A stretch of 64,000 bases of DNA from the NCBI RefSeq assembly GCF_003347515.1, contig NZ_QEII01000300.1, positions 1-64,000 of the forward strand, read 5' to 3'. The stretch comes from Rhodoferax ferrireducens. Its GTDB lineage: Bacteria > Pseudomonadota > Gammaproteobacteria > Burkholderiales > Burkholderiaceae_C. The position numbers and the translations under genes were made by a program. Shown in pieces: positions 7,967 through 17,244 of this stretch. Under the pieces are notes generated by a model. That model was not told the DNA's origin and did no database searches. It saw only the letters and a program-made list of their open reading frames with translations. Positions within the stretch are counted from its first letter, which is position 1. Each line of letters begins with the position of its first letter.

Positions 7967-9058
7967 GTGACTTATAAATTTCTGTCAATTGCTTCTATTT
8001 TTATAGCATTATGCGCACTGTCTACGGGAGCTAGCGCCCTAAAAATCTCCAAGAAGAAGGTGAGCACTGCGCAAGCAGTCCGTCAGCCCACCGCGCCCGG
8101 CCCGGCCTATGCCGAACGCGAAGATGTCATGCAGGCCGCCGATGACATCGCCGCGCGGCGCAATCTGGACACCGAGTGGGTACGGCAAGCCATCGGGCAG
8201 TCCAACTACCTGCCGCAAGTGGCCCGATTCATTCAGCCGCCCCCGGCGGGCACTGCCAAGAACTGGCGCGTTTATCGTGGCCGCTTCATTGACGCCACGC
8301 GCATCAACGCCGGCGTGCGGTTCTGGCAAGACAACCGGGACACGCTGGCGCGCGCCGAACAGGAAACCGGCGTGCCGGCTGACATCATCGTCGGCATCAT
8401 CGGCGTGGAAACCATTTACGGCCAGCAAATGGGCACGTTTCGGGTGATCGACGCCCTGGCCACACTGGCTTTTGATTTTCCGGCCAGCCATCCGCGCGCG
8501 CTTGAGCGCAGCGCATTTTTCAAGAACGAGTTGGAACAGTTCTTGAGCCTGAGTCATCGCACCAATATTGACCCGCTGGCGCTGCGTGGCAGTTATGCGG
8601 GAGCCATGGGCATGCCCCAGTTCATGCCGTCAAGCTGGGTTAAATACGCGGTTGATTTTGACGGCGACAGCAGAATTGATCTCTTCAACAGCCCGGCCGA
8701 TGTGATTGGCTCGGTCGCCAACTACTTCAAGGCGTTTAACTGGCAACCGGGCATGCCTACCCAATACCCGGTGGCCTTTGATACCCAGAAACTTGATATG
8801 GACGCCTTGATGGCGCCCGACATTCTGCCAACCTTCAGCGTGGCCAGCTTTGCCGCCAAGGGCGCCGTGCTAGAAGGCGCGGCACTGGAACATAAAGGCC
8901 CACTGGCGCTCATTGAACTGCAAAACGGCGATGCGCCGCCCAGCTATGTAGCGGGGACGGAGAACTTCTATGCCATCACGCGCTACAACTGGAGCAGCTA
9001 CTACGCCATGGCGGTGATCGAGCTGGGGCGGGAAGTGGCATCCGCCATGAACCGCTAA
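7967..9058 (+). CDS. mltB: Membrane-associated lytic murein transglycosylase B
   Basis: A 363-residue cell-wall enzyme that cleaves the glycosidic bond between MurNAc and GlcNAc to give 1,6-anhydro ends. The catalytic Glu is in GIIGVETIYGQQMG (about residue 148). Other family motifs are RGSYAGAMGMPQFMPSSW (about 207) and DFDGDSRIDLFNSPADVIGS. The GTG at 7967 was chosen because it gives a classical signal peptide (MTYKFLSIASIFIALCALST, cleavage after ASA at 24). There is no convincing lipobox, so it is probably a soluble periplasmic form. The signal peptide core is encoded by a copy of the dispersed 37-bp repeat. A longer open frame upstream has no family support. Confidence 0.87.
   Translation: MTYKFLSIASIFIALCALSTGASALKISKKKVSTAQAVRQPTAPGPAYAEREDVMQAADDIAARRNLDTEWVRQAIGQSNYLPQVARFIQPPPAGTAKNWRVYRGRFIDATRINAGVRFWQDNRDTLARAEQETGVPADIIVGIIGVETIYGQQMGTFRVIDALATLAFDFPASHPRALERSAFFKNELEQFLSLSHRTNIDPLALRGSYAGAMGMPQFMPSSWVKYAVDFDGDSRIDLFNSPADVIGSVANYFKAFNWQPGMPTQYPVAFDTQKLDMDALMAPDILPTFSVASFAAKGAVLEGAALEHKGPLALIELQNGDAPPSYVAGTENFYAITRYNWSSYYAMAVIELGREVASAMNR
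8002..8038 (+). repeat. Dispersed 37-bp coding repeat, copy B (sense, in mltB signal peptide)
   Basis: Reads TATAGC, six bases, CGCA, eleven bases, AGCTAGCGCC and then CTAAAA. It is in the frame ATA GCA TTA TGC GCA and encodes IALCALSTGASA, residues about 13-24 of MltB. Confidence 0.75.
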
Positions 9059-9070
9059 GTTCTCCCCCAA

Positions 9071-9940
9071 TCAGGACGCCAGCACGCTCTCGAAAATTGG
9101 GTAGAGGGCATCCACCCAGGCATCCACTTCGGCGGCGTCGACTTGCAGAAAGGCCAGGCATTCGGCGCCATGGCGCTCCCACTCCTGCTGCTGTTTCACG
9201 CCTTCGTGCATGCCGACCAGATGCTCGGCGATGGATGCGATGGCCACCAGGTTACGAACCTCCAAAGGAATGGTGTCATCGCGCAAGGCGGGAAAGTCGT
9301 GGTGCAGGCGCACCGCCAAGGCGATCACCGGCGGCAGCCGCCAGGTCCTGGCAACGAGCGCGCCCACCACCGCGTGGTCGGTGCGGTGCGCGGCATTCTC
9401 GGTCTGTGTGAAGGTGCGGTCCTGGCGTGCCATGGCTTCGGCCAAGGTGCCACCGTAGCCGCGCACTCCCTGCAACATCACCGGAATGCCGACATGGCAA
9501 AACAGGCCGCAGGTCTGAGCCACGTCGGCATCCACGTCATACAGCTGGCGGGCAATGTAAGCCATGGCCAGCGAACGGCGCGTGGAGGATTCCCAAAAAT
9601 GCGCCAGCAGCGGTGAGTTGACGCGGATCGCGTTGCGCGCCAAGAAACCGGTCAGCAGCATGACGGTAGGCCCCACCCCCAGCATGGCAACCGACTCGGC
9701 CACGGTTTGCACCGGCCGGCTTCGCGCGTACAAAGAGCTATTGGAAAGACGAATCAGTGACGCCGCCATGGCCACATCGCTGCCCGCGATACGGGCGATC
9801 ACGCCGGGGTCAGGGTCGGCCTGGTTGACCTCGCGCTGCAAGGCAGCCAGTAACTCCGGGCAAGGCGGGATGATGATGTCTCGCAACGGCCCCGCGTCCC
9901 GCGCCTGATCCAGCTCCCGATTTAGTTCTGCCACTTTCAT
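9071..9940 (-). CDS. HDOD domain-containing protein
   Basis: The 289-residue cytoplasmic protein is almost entirely an HDOD domain, a metal-site-degenerate relative of HD phosphohydrolases used in signalling. Typical segments are VAMAASLIRLSNSSLYARSR (about residue 55), SVAMLGVGPTVMLLTGFLAR, and CGLFCHVGIPVML in place of the HD motif. No output domain is attached. It ends 12 nt from mltB in a convergent arrangement and lies 52 nt downstream of the alpha-E gene. It is one of three HDOD proteins in the window. Function beyond regulation cannot be read from sequence. Confidence 0.85.
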   Translation of the reverse strand: MKVAELNRELDQARDAGPLRDIIIPPCPELLAALQREVNQADPDPGVIARIAGSDVAMAASLIRLSNSSLYARSRPVQTVAESVAMLGVGPTVMLLTGFLARNAIRVNSPLLAHFWESSTRRSLAMAYIARQLYDVDADVAQTCGLFCHVGIPVMLQGVRGYGGTLAEAMARQDRTFTQTENAAHRTDHAVVGALVARTWRLPPVIALAVRLHHDFPALRDDTIPLEVRNLVAIASIAEHLVGMHEGVKQQQEWERHGAECLAFLQVDAAEVDAWVDALYPIFESVLAS

Positions 9941-9992
9941 ACATGATCCTCTTTCGGACCATTATGCTGAAATATTCAGTGGCTCACGCCCT

Positions 9993-10952
9993 TCAGGCAG
10001 CAGCGGGAACCAGGAAGTCCTGGCTGATATGGGCGCCCAGATCGTTCACCCGGTCCAGAAACTGCGTCAGATAGGCGTGCAGGCCGGTAGCCAGAATTTC
10101 ATCAATACGCCCGTACTTGAGCTCGGCACACAGTTTGCCGGCCCGTCTATGGGTTTCGCTCGACTGGTCATTGGCCACGAGCCCGAGGTTGTTGACCACT
10201 TCATTCAGGCTGGCATGCAGCGAACGCGGCATGTCGGGACGCAGAATCAGCAGCTCCGCCACGCGCTCAGGTCGGATCACATCGCGGTACACCTTGCGGT
10301 AGACCTCAAAGCCCGACACGCTGCGCAAAATGGCGCTCCAGTGGTAGAAGTCATACTCCTGATCCTTTTCGCTGGCCGTGCCAAAAAAGTCGCTTTGCAC
10401 CGCATGAAACTTCACGTCCACCAGACGCGCCGTGTTGTCGGCCCGCTCCAGAAACGTGCCCAAGCGCATGAAATACAAGGCCTCGTCCATCAGCATGGTG
10501 CCCACGGTGACGCCTCGGGAGAGGTGCGAGCGAAACTTGACCCATTCATAAAACTGACTGGGATCGCGCTCGAACTCGCCCGACTTGATCATGCGCTTGA
10601 CCTCCAGCCAGGTGGTGTTCAGGGTCTCCCACACTTCGGTGGTCAGGGTGCCCCGCACCGCTCGCGCATTCTCGCGTGCGGCGCCCAGGCAAGACACGAT
10701 GGAGGATGGATTGCTCTCGTCCTTTACCATGAAGTCCATCACGTTACGGGCAGTGACATCGCCATGCGCTTCGGTGTAGGTGTCCAACAGCTCACTGATA
10801 CTCAGCAAGCCCTGCCAGCCCAGCAGCGCCACCGCTTCGGATTGCGGAAGCAGCGAGGTCTGGTAATTCACATCCAGCAAACGGGCGGTGTTCTCGGCCC
10901 GCTCGGTGTAGCGGGACATCCAGAAAAGGTGATCAGCGGTACGTGACAGCAT
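9993..10952 (-). CDS. Alpha-E domain-containing protein (DUF403)
   Basis: A 319-residue, largely helical protein beginning MLSRTADHLFWMSRYTERAE, the standard opening of the alpha-E family, with a second ERADNTARLVDVKFH motif around residue 168. Alpha-E proteins are paired with circularly permuted ATP-grasp enzymes in operons thought to make or attach small peptides. The ATP-grasp partner lies immediately upstream, 18 nt away on the same strand. The transglutaminase or Anbu proteasome-like genes that often complete such operons are not adjacent here. The biochemical product is unknown. Confidence 0.88.
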   Translation of the reverse strand: MLSRTADHLFWMSRYTERAENTARLLDVNYQTSLLPQSEAVALLGWQGLLSISELLDTYTEAHGDVTARNVMDFMVKDESNPSSIVSCLGAARENARAVRGTLTTEVWETLNTTWLEVKRMIKSGEFERDPSQFYEWVKFRSHLSRGVTVGTMLMDEALYFMRLGTFLERADNTARLVDVKFHAVQSDFFGTASEKDQEYDFYHWSAILRSVSGFEVYRKVYRDVIRPERVAELLILRPDMPRSLHASLNEVVNNLGLVANDQSSETHRRAGKLCAELKYGRIDEILATGLHAYLTQFLDRVNDLGAHISQDFLVPAAA

Positions 10953-10970
10953 TTGAATGACTCCTTGCGC

Positions 10971-12503
10971 TCAGGATGACGGTGTTTGGGATTTCGTTTG
11001 GGACTGCGTCTGGGTTTGCGACGGCATTGGCTTGGCCGGCTCCACGCCGTTCTCCAATATCCAGGTGTCTTTGGTACCACCGCCCTGCGACGAGTTGACG
11101 ACGAGCGAGCCCTCTTTCAGCGCGACGCGCGTCAGGCCGCCCGGCACCATCTCGACCGTCTTGCCGCTGAGCACATAGGGGCGCAAGTCAATATGGCGCG
11201 GCGCAATGCCGCTCTCCACAAAGGTGGGGCAGCTCGACAGGCTGAGCGTGGGCTGCGCAATGTAGCCACTCGGGTTGGCCTGCACGGCCTTGCAGAAGTC
11301 CGCGATCTCGGCCTTGGTGGCAGCCGGCCCCACCAGCATGCCATAGCCGCCGGCGCCGTGCACTTCTTTCACCACCAGGTCTTTCATGTTGGCCAGCGTG
11401 TAGGCCAGGTCATCCTTGTTGCGGCACATGTAGGTGGGCACGTTGTTGAGAATGGGTTTTTCGCCAAGGTAAAACTCGATCATCTTGGGCACATAAGGGT
11501 AAATGGACTTGTCATCAGCCACGCCGGTGCCCACCGCATTGCAGATCGTCACATGGCCGGCGCGGTAGACCTCCAGCAAGCCCGCGCAACCCAGGGTTGA
11601 GGTCGGACGGAACACCGAGGGGTCCAGAAAATCGTCATCCACCCGGCGGTAGATCACGTCCACGCGCTTGGGGCCGCGCGTGGTGCGCATGTAAACAAAG
11701 TTGTCTTTGACGAACAGGTCCTGCCCTTCCACCAGCTCCACCCCCATTTGCTGCGCCAGGAACGCGTGCTCAAAATAGGCGCTGTTGTGCATGCCAGGCG
11801 TCAGCACCACCACCGTGGGCTCGGCCGTGGTGGCCGGGCTGCTGGCGCGCAGGGTTTCCAGCAGCAAATCCGGGTAATGGGCAATGGGCGCGACACGGTG
11901 GGCGTTAAACAGCTCGGGGAACAGCCGCATCATCATCTTGCGGTCTTCCAGCATGTAGCTCACGCCACTGGGCACGCGCAGGTTGTCCTCCAGCACGTAG
12001 TATTCACCCTCGCCCTGGGCGTTGGGTGCGCGCACGATGTCGATACCGGAGATGTGCGAGTAGATGTTGTTGGGCACGTCCACGCCCATCATCTCGGGGC
12101 GGAACTGGGCGTTGTTCTCGATCTGCTCGCGCGGCACCACCCCGGCCTTGATGATCTCCTGGTCGTGGTACACGTCGTGGATGAAGCGGTTGAGGGCCGT
12201 GACCCGCTGCACCAGGCCGCGCTCCATGCTCGCCCATTCGTGGGCCGGAATAATGCGGGGGATCAGGTCAAACGGGATGAGTCGCTCGGTGCCGGCGCCT
12301 TCTTCGTCCTTTTCACCATAGACGGCGAAGGTGATGCCGACGCGGCGGAAGATCATCTCGGCCTCTTCGCGCCGCTTGGCCATCATGTCGCCGGGTTGGC
12401 GGGCCAGCCATTCGTCGTAGATTTTGTAGTGATCACGAATCTGCTTCCCGTGAGTAAAAAACTCGTAGGGCAACTGGGTGTACATCTCGTCGAATTTCTG
12501 CAT
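10971..12503 (-). CDS. Circularly permuted ATP-grasp protein (DUF404/DUF407 family)
   Basis: The 510-residue protein belongs to the type 2 circularly permuted ATP-grasp family, predicted ATP-dependent peptide ligases. Visible motifs are YYVLEDNLRVPSGVSYMLED (about residue 135), DVIYRRVDDDFLDP (about 282) and GTGVADDKSIYPYVPKMI (about 320). The ATG at 12503 (MQKFDEMY) has AGGAGAG eight bases upstream, which decides it over a start 28 codons earlier. The last 17 residues are a low-complexity Thr/Gln/Ser tail (QTQTQSQTKSQTPSS) absent from the core domain. It is encoded just before the alpha-E partner and probably co-transcribed. Confidence 0.87.
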   Translation of the reverse strand: MQKFDEMYTQLPYEFFTHGKQIRDHYKIYDEWLARQPGDMMAKRREEAEMIFRRVGITFAVYGEKDEEGAGTERLIPFDLIPRIIPAHEWASMERGLVQRVTALNRFIHDVYHDQEIIKAGVVPREQIENNAQFRPEMMGVDVPNNIYSHISGIDIVRAPNAQGEGEYYVLEDNLRVPSGVSYMLEDRKMMMRLFPELFNAHRVAPIAHYPDLLLETLRASSPATTAEPTVVVLTPGMHNSAYFEHAFLAQQMGVELVEGQDLFVKDNFVYMRTTRGPKRVDVIYRRVDDDFLDPSVFRPTSTLGCAGLLEVYRAGHVTICNAVGTGVADDKSIYPYVPKMIEFYLGEKPILNNVPTYMCRNKDDLAYTLANMKDLVVKEVHGAGGYGMLVGPAATKAEIADFCKAVQANPSGYIAQPTLSLSSCPTFVESGIAPRHIDLRPYVLSGKTVEMVPGGLTRVALKEGSLVVNSSQGGGTKDTWILENGVEPAKPMPSQTQTQSQTKSQTPSS

Positions 12504-12588
12504 AAACGATTTCTCTCCTGCATCTAGCTTAGCAAGCTTTGCGCCAAGCATCCTGAAACTTTTTGGGCCGTTCGATAAATTCGTCATT

Positions 12589-12618
12589 GGATTGCCGCGC
12601 TACGCTCGCAATGACGGA
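12589..12618. repeat. REP-like palindromic intergenic sequence
   Basis: On the minus strand this reads CCGTCATTGCGAGCGTAGCG followed by CGGCAATCC. The outer ends (ATTGC and GCAAT) pair around a CGAGCGTAGCG centre. It matches the general form of the CGTCATTGCGAG-type repeats found between genes in many bacteria (recalled, not searched). It lies between comEC and the ATP-grasp gene. Confidence 0.5.
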
Positions 12619-12654
12619 ATGTGGACTGAGTGAAACGCCCAAATAGGTGTGCCT

Positions 12655-15042
12655 CTATGGCACGCGATGATGCCAATAACGCAAGGCTTGCGCGCGCTGA
12701 CATTGGACGACCTCCGCTTGGGCCGACTGCCAGGTCGCCGCACCACAATGGGGCGAATCCACGACGCGTATATGACGCTCCTCGTAACGCACCAAAACAG
12801 GCTCTGCCGGGTGGCCAAAGCGGTTGCGGTAGCCGGCCTGCACCAGCGCAATCTGCGGCTGCGCGGCGTCCAGAAAGGCGGCGCTGCTGGAGGTTTTACT
12901 GCCGTGGTGCGGTACCAGCAGCACATCCACTTTGAGTGCGGCGCCCTCACCGACCAGCCGTGCTTCCTGCGCCAGTTCAATATCGCCCGCCAGCAGCGCC
13001 GACTGCACGCCATTGGAGATGCGCAGGGTGCAGCTCATGGTGTTGGATTTATGGCCGGCCGCATAGTCTTCGGCGCGCGGGTGCAGTACTTCGAAATCGA
13101 CACCGTCCCAGCGCCAGCGCTGCCCCGCCAAGCAGCGGGTGGCCCTGCGCACAGCCTGCAGCTCATGATCGTCTTCTATGGAGCTCAGCAACGCGGCTTG
13201 AGGCTGCATCGCCAACACCGCCAGGGCGCCGCCGACGTGATCGCTGTCACGGTGGCTGAGCATCAGCGTGTCGACACGGACATCGAGCGCGCGCAATAGT
13301 GGCACCAGCACGCGGTGGCCAGCGTCGCTCTCGCGGCTAAAACGCGGCCCGGCGTCATACACCAGCGCATGGCTGGCCGTGCGCACAATGACGGCATTGC
13401 CCTGCCCGATGTCAGCGGCCAGCAATTCGAACTCCCCCATGGCCGGGCGCGGCGCCTGCCACAGCAGGACCGGCAACATCAAGGGCAAGCCGGACAGCCG
13501 CAGGCTCCAGGGCAACTGCGTGGCCAGCAACAGGCCACCCAAAACACCCGCAACCCCGGCCCACAAGGGCGCTTGTGCAATCGAAATGGAGGCCCACGGC
13601 AAGGCGGCCAGGAGATGCAGGTACCAAGCCAGTGCGGCAATCGCCCAGGACGCTACATCCCACAGCGGTGCCGCGAACACCCCCAACATGGCCAGCGGCG
13701 TCACCACCAGCGTTACCCAGGGAATTGCCAGCGCATTGGCGATCAAGCCCACCACCGAGACCTGCCCAAAGAGCAGCAAAGTCAGCGGCGTCAAAGCCAG
13801 GGTGACCACCCATTGCTCCCGAAACATTGAATAAAACCGGCCTCCAGCCCCCGTCTTGTCAGCGCCAGTAACTCCTGAATCTGTAGCAAACAGCACGCCG
13901 ACAGCGACAAAGCTCAACCAGAACCCGGCCTGCAGCAAGGCCCACGGATCAATCGCCACCACCACCGCGCAGACCAACAGCCACACATGCGGCCACGGCC
14001 AGCGCTTGCCCGACAACCGCAACAGACCCACGGTGGCCAGCATCAGCACCGTACGTTGCGAGGGCACACCCCAGCCGCTGAATAAGGCATAGGCAGCAGC
14101 CAGCAGCACGCCACCGCCCAAGGCCGCGCTGGGCGCCGGCAGCCACAGGCAAAGACGGCTTGAGCGTCGCCACAACCAGCCCACCGCCAGGGCCGCCGCC
14201 CAGGCAAACATGGTGACGTGAACGCCTGAGATTGCCATCAGGTGGGCCACGCCTGTCGCCCGGAAGATATCCCAGTCGGCGCGGTCAATGGCATTCTGGT
14301 CGCCCACCACCAGGGCAGCAATGAGGCCGGCGTATTTGGGTTCGCTTACCCGCTCAAAAATCCGGTCGCGTACCTGCTGGCGTGCGCGCTCCACCGGGTG
14401 CCAGCCGGTTTGGCCCAGCCGCTGCGGTGCCGGATCTTTGGCACCGGCGCGCACATAACCGGTGGCCTGCAATCCCTGCTCCCACAGCCAGAGTTCATAG
14501 TCGAAGCCATAAGGGTTGCTGCCGCCGTGCGCCACCTTGAGGCGTACCGTCATCTGCCAGCGCTCTCCGGCCTCGATCGGTGCCGGCTGGCGTTGCAGTT
14601 CGCCTACAGCACCACCGCCACCGAAAACCCCTGAATACCAGCCCAGGTAAATACGGGGTGGCAAGTGAACCGCTTGGCCCAGCAGCTGCGCCGACTCCAC
14701 GTCCAGGCGAAAGCGCAGACCCGCCTCGTTGCGCTGCGGCATGGCTGCAATCACCCCCGTCACCACCACGTCTCGCCCTTCAAGCCCATTGTCCAGCGCA
14801 TCGTTCAAGAAGACCGAAGCGCGCAGCCCGGTCACACCCAACGCGAACAGGCCAAAGGCCACGGTAAGCAGCGCGATACGCCCATGAATTACTACTGATT
14901 TAATAGCTTCTAACGCATAAAACACGAGGGCCAGCAGCAGAAAACACCCATAAACCGGCCAGGAGTACAGGCTCGCCTGCTGCAGTTGCAGGGCCGTGCC
15001 CAGCACAAAGGCCAACAGCGCCGGGAAAATTAGCCGTGCCAT
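12655..15042 (-). CDS. comEC: DNA internalisation-related competence protein ComEC/Rec2
   Basis: The 795-residue inner-membrane protein forms the channel for single-stranded DNA in natural transformation. Order: N-terminal membrane helices and DUF4131-like domain (about 1-200), the ComEC/Rec2 membrane domain (VAHLMAISGVHVTMF around residue 265, then many helices to about 520), and a C-terminal metallo-beta-lactamase-fold domain with DIGQGNAVIV and HRDSDHVGGA. Length is normal for the family. It carries an antisense copy of the 37-bp repeat at 14902-14938, residues about 35-47, in the first membrane region. No other competence gene is adjacent. Confidence 0.92.
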   Translation of the reverse strand: MARLIFPALLAFVLGTALQLQQASLYSWPVYGCFLLLALVFYALEAIKSVVIHGRIALLTVAFGLFALGVTGLRASVFLNDALDNGLEGRDVVVTGVIAAMPQRNEAGLRFRLDVESAQLLGQAVHLPPRIYLGWYSGVFGGGGAVGELQRQPAPIEAGERWQMTVRLKVAHGGSNPYGFDYELWLWEQGLQATGYVRAGAKDPAPQRLGQTGWHPVERARQQVRDRIFERVSEPKYAGLIAALVVGDQNAIDRADWDIFRATGVAHLMAISGVHVTMFAWAAALAVGWLWRRSSRLCLWLPAPSAALGGGVLLAAAYALFSGWGVPSQRTVLMLATVGLLRLSGKRWPWPHVWLLVCAVVVAIDPWALLQAGFWLSFVAVGVLFATDSGVTGADKTGAGGRFYSMFREQWVVTLALTPLTLLLFGQVSVVGLIANALAIPWVTLVVTPLAMLGVFAAPLWDVASWAIAALAWYLHLLAALPWASISIAQAPLWAGVAGVLGGLLLATQLPWSLRLSGLPLMLPVLLWQAPRPAMGEFELLAADIGQGNAVIVRTASHALVYDAGPRFSRESDAGHRVLVPLLRALDVRVDTLMLSHRDSDHVGGALAVLAMQPQAALLSSIEDDHELQAVRRATRCLAGQRWRWDGVDFEVLHPRAEDYAAGHKSNTMSCTLRISNGVQSALLAGDIELAQEARLVGEGAALKVDVLLVPHHGSKTSSSAAFLDAAQPQIALVQAGYRNRFGHPAEPVLVRYEERHIRVVDSPHCGAATWQSAQAEVVQCQRAQALRYWHHRVP
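14902..14938 (+). repeat. Dispersed 37-bp coding repeat, copy C (antisense to comEC)
   Basis: Reads AATAGC, six bases, CGCA, eleven bases, GGCCAGCAGC on the plus strand. Read on the comEC strand it encodes LLALVFYALEAIKS, in the same antisense frame as copies D and H. Confidence 0.65.
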
Positions 15043-15090
15043 TTCGAGGCTGTCATGCGGGGCTGAAATGTGCGGCGGTAAGCAGGCGGT

Positions 15091-17244
15091 CTATTTACGC
15101 GTCATCTCGCGCGTGGGCATGCTGATGTGAAAGCCTTGGGCATAGTTGATGCCCATGTCCTTGAGTGCATCAAAGATCGCCTGATTCTCGACAAACTCCG
15201 CCACCGTCTGAATGCCAATGTCCTGACACAGCCGGGAAAGATTGTGAACCAGCGCGTAGTCAATCTTGGAATTGAGAATATTGCGCACGAAAGCGCCATC
15301 GATCTTGACGTATTCGAACTGCAGTTCGCGCAGGTAGTGAAAGGAGTTGTAGCCGCTGCCGAAATCGTCCAGCGCAAAGGCAAAGCCTTTCTGGCGCAGA
15401 TTGGTCAGGAACTTGCGCATATTGGTCATATCGCCGATGGCGTCGCGTTCCAGGACTTCAAAAACGATGCATTCCGGCGGAATCTCCAGCGTGTTGCACA
15501 ACTCCTCGGCGTAGCCCAGGATGCCGCGCCCCTGGATCTCCTGCGCCGACAGGTTGAGAAACAGCTTGATGCCCGGCGAATCCGACACCATGCGCTCGCG
15601 CTTCGCCTGGAACGCCTTGCTGATGATGATACGGTCAAGTTCGCGCCCCATGCCGTACTTTTCCATCGTCTCGATGAAGATGCCGGCGGAGAGGATTTCG
15701 CCACTCGGTTCGATCAGCCGCGCCAGCGTTTCGCAGGCGAACAATTCGCCCGTGCGGCAATCGACGATGCTATGGTAATACGGAACAATGCGATCCTGCT
15801 GCAATGCCTCGCGCAGTTTTTCTGCATGGTCGCGGGTATTGCGGCTGCCCTCGACCCGCCCTTGCAGTGAATCGAGCGTGCAAGCACTGTTCTTGCCCAT
15901 TTCCTTGGCCCGGTACATCGCGACATCCGCCCCGGCCAGCAGATCGGACTCGTTCTGCGCGTCGACAGGATACGTGGCGATGCCGATTGAAACCGTCAAG
16001 TGGAAGTGCTTGCCGTCGGGGGCCGTGAAGACGCGCTCGCGCAAGGTGCGACCCAGGTTCGCAGCGACCGTGGCTGCCCCGGTGCGGCCGGTTTCCATCA
16101 GGATGACGGAAAATTCGTCGCCACCAATGCGCGCCGCCAGGTCGCCCTTGCGGATATGCTCGCGCAGGATTTCCGCCACCCCGCACAAGGCTTCATCGCC
16201 GGTCGCGTGACCATAGGAATCGTTGATGTCCTTGAAATCATCCAAATCAAGCATCAACAGGGAAAACTCGTGGCTGTGCCGCTCCGAGCGCCCGATTTCA
16301 TATTCCAGGATGTTGTTGAAATGCCGGCGGTTGTAGAGGCCGGTCAGCGGGTCGTGCATGGCATAGTATTCCAGCTCGGTCAGCGTGCGCGCCAACAACT
16401 TGCTGGAGCCGACCACCATCACCATGACCGACAGAATGGAGCGCACCACGCTTTCCTCCTGGGCGCTCAGCTCGCCGCTGGCGACATAGGCCACACCCAG
16501 CAGTCCGGCCAGCTTGGGCGTGTGTTCCGGCACCGCGACCGTGATCATGCGCACCGCGTCGATGCTGTCGACCGGCCCGGTCACTTTGACAACGAACTCC
16601 TCGATGTCCAGCGGCGCATCGTTGGGCAGCATCAGGCTGGCGAGCATCTGCCGGGACAGCATGTCGCGCGCTGTTTTCTTCAAATCGTCGGCATAGTCAC
16701 CGAGGTAGTAGAGAAAAAGGGAGAGACCGTGCTCCTCGGCGAACGCGATGTAGAAGAAGTTAAACGGAAAAATAGCGTGAAAGTCGGCCAGAATTTCCTG
16801 CACGAACTCCTTCCACTGCGCGACGTGCTCGTGCGACAGGATGATGCGCTCCAGCACCTTGCTCTGGCGCTCGAACAAGTCCTTTTCAATCAAGGTCGAA
16901 GCCAGGTTGGTCAAGGTCTCGTTGAACTCCTGCATCGTCGCCCGCACGTAGTTGCCGTTGCGGTGCCACTGGCGTTGCCGCTCATCCAGCAGAAGGTCGA
17001 GCGTGGCATCCAGGCGGGTACAGGCTTCCACCGCGCGCTCCAGTCGCTGGCTAAGTTCCGGCACCCCCACTTCCTCGGCAATGCTGCGCAAATCGGTGAT
17101 CACTTCGTGGTGAACCTCCTTCACCAGCGCATTCAGGTTGCCGCCGAAAATCTTGGTGCGGGTCTGGCTTTCCAGCAAGGCCGCCATGCGATCGATGACG
17201 CGCAGGCGCACCCCCTCCAGGTGGCTGGGGAGAATGCTGTTCAT
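15091..17244 (-). CDS. Diguanylate cyclase/phosphodiesterase (GGDEF and EAL domains), paired with an ODP protein
   Basis: A 717-residue c-di-GMP enzyme without obvious membrane helices. The N-terminal 290 residues are sensor-like and helical then GAF-like. The GGDEF domain follows (DPLTGLYNRRHFN, then AARIGGDEFSVIL), then an EAL domain. The GGDEF motif is intact. The EAL motif reads CETLAR instead of EAL, but the other metal and catalytic residues are present (NLSAQE, FEVLER, DDFGSGYNSF, KIDGAFV, AEFVEN). Both synthesis and breakdown are therefore possible. The start overlaps the stop of the upstream ODP-type gene by 4 nt, so the two are almost certainly co-translated and may form an oxygen- or redox-responsive pair. 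Confidence 0.85.
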   Translation of the reverse strand: MNSILPSHLEGVRLRVIDRMAALLESQTRTKIFGGNLNALVKEVHHEVITDLRSIAEEVGVPELSQRLERAVEACTRLDATLDLLLDERQRQWHRNGNYVRATMQEFNETLTNLASTLIEKDLFERQSKVLERIILSHEHVAQWKEFVQEILADFHAIFPFNFFYIAFAEEHGLSLFLYYLGDYADDLKKTARDMLSRQMLASLMLPNDAPLDIEEFVVKVTGPVDSIDAVRMITVAVPEHTPKLAGLLGVAYVASGELSAQEESVVRSILSVMVMVVGSSKLLARTLTELEYYAMHDPLTGLYNRRHFNNILEYEIGRSERHSHEFSLLMLDLDDFKDINDSYGHATGDEALCGVAEILREHIRKGDLAARIGGDEFSVILMETGRTGAATVAANLGRTLRERVFTAPDGKHFHLTVSIGIATYPVDAQNESDLLAGADVAMYRAKEMGKNSACTLDSLQGRVEGSRNTRDHAEKLREALQQDRIVPYYHSIVDCRTGELFACETLARLIEPSGEILSAGIFIETMEKYGMGRELDRIIISKAFQAKRERMVSDSPGIKLFLNLSAQEIQGRGILGYAEELCNTLEIPPECIVFEVLERDAIGDMTNMRKFLTNLRQKGFAFALDDFGSGYNSFHYLRELQFEYVKIDGAFVRNILNSKIDYALVHNLSRLCQDIGIQTVAEFVENQAIFDALKDMGINYAQGFHISMPTREMTRK

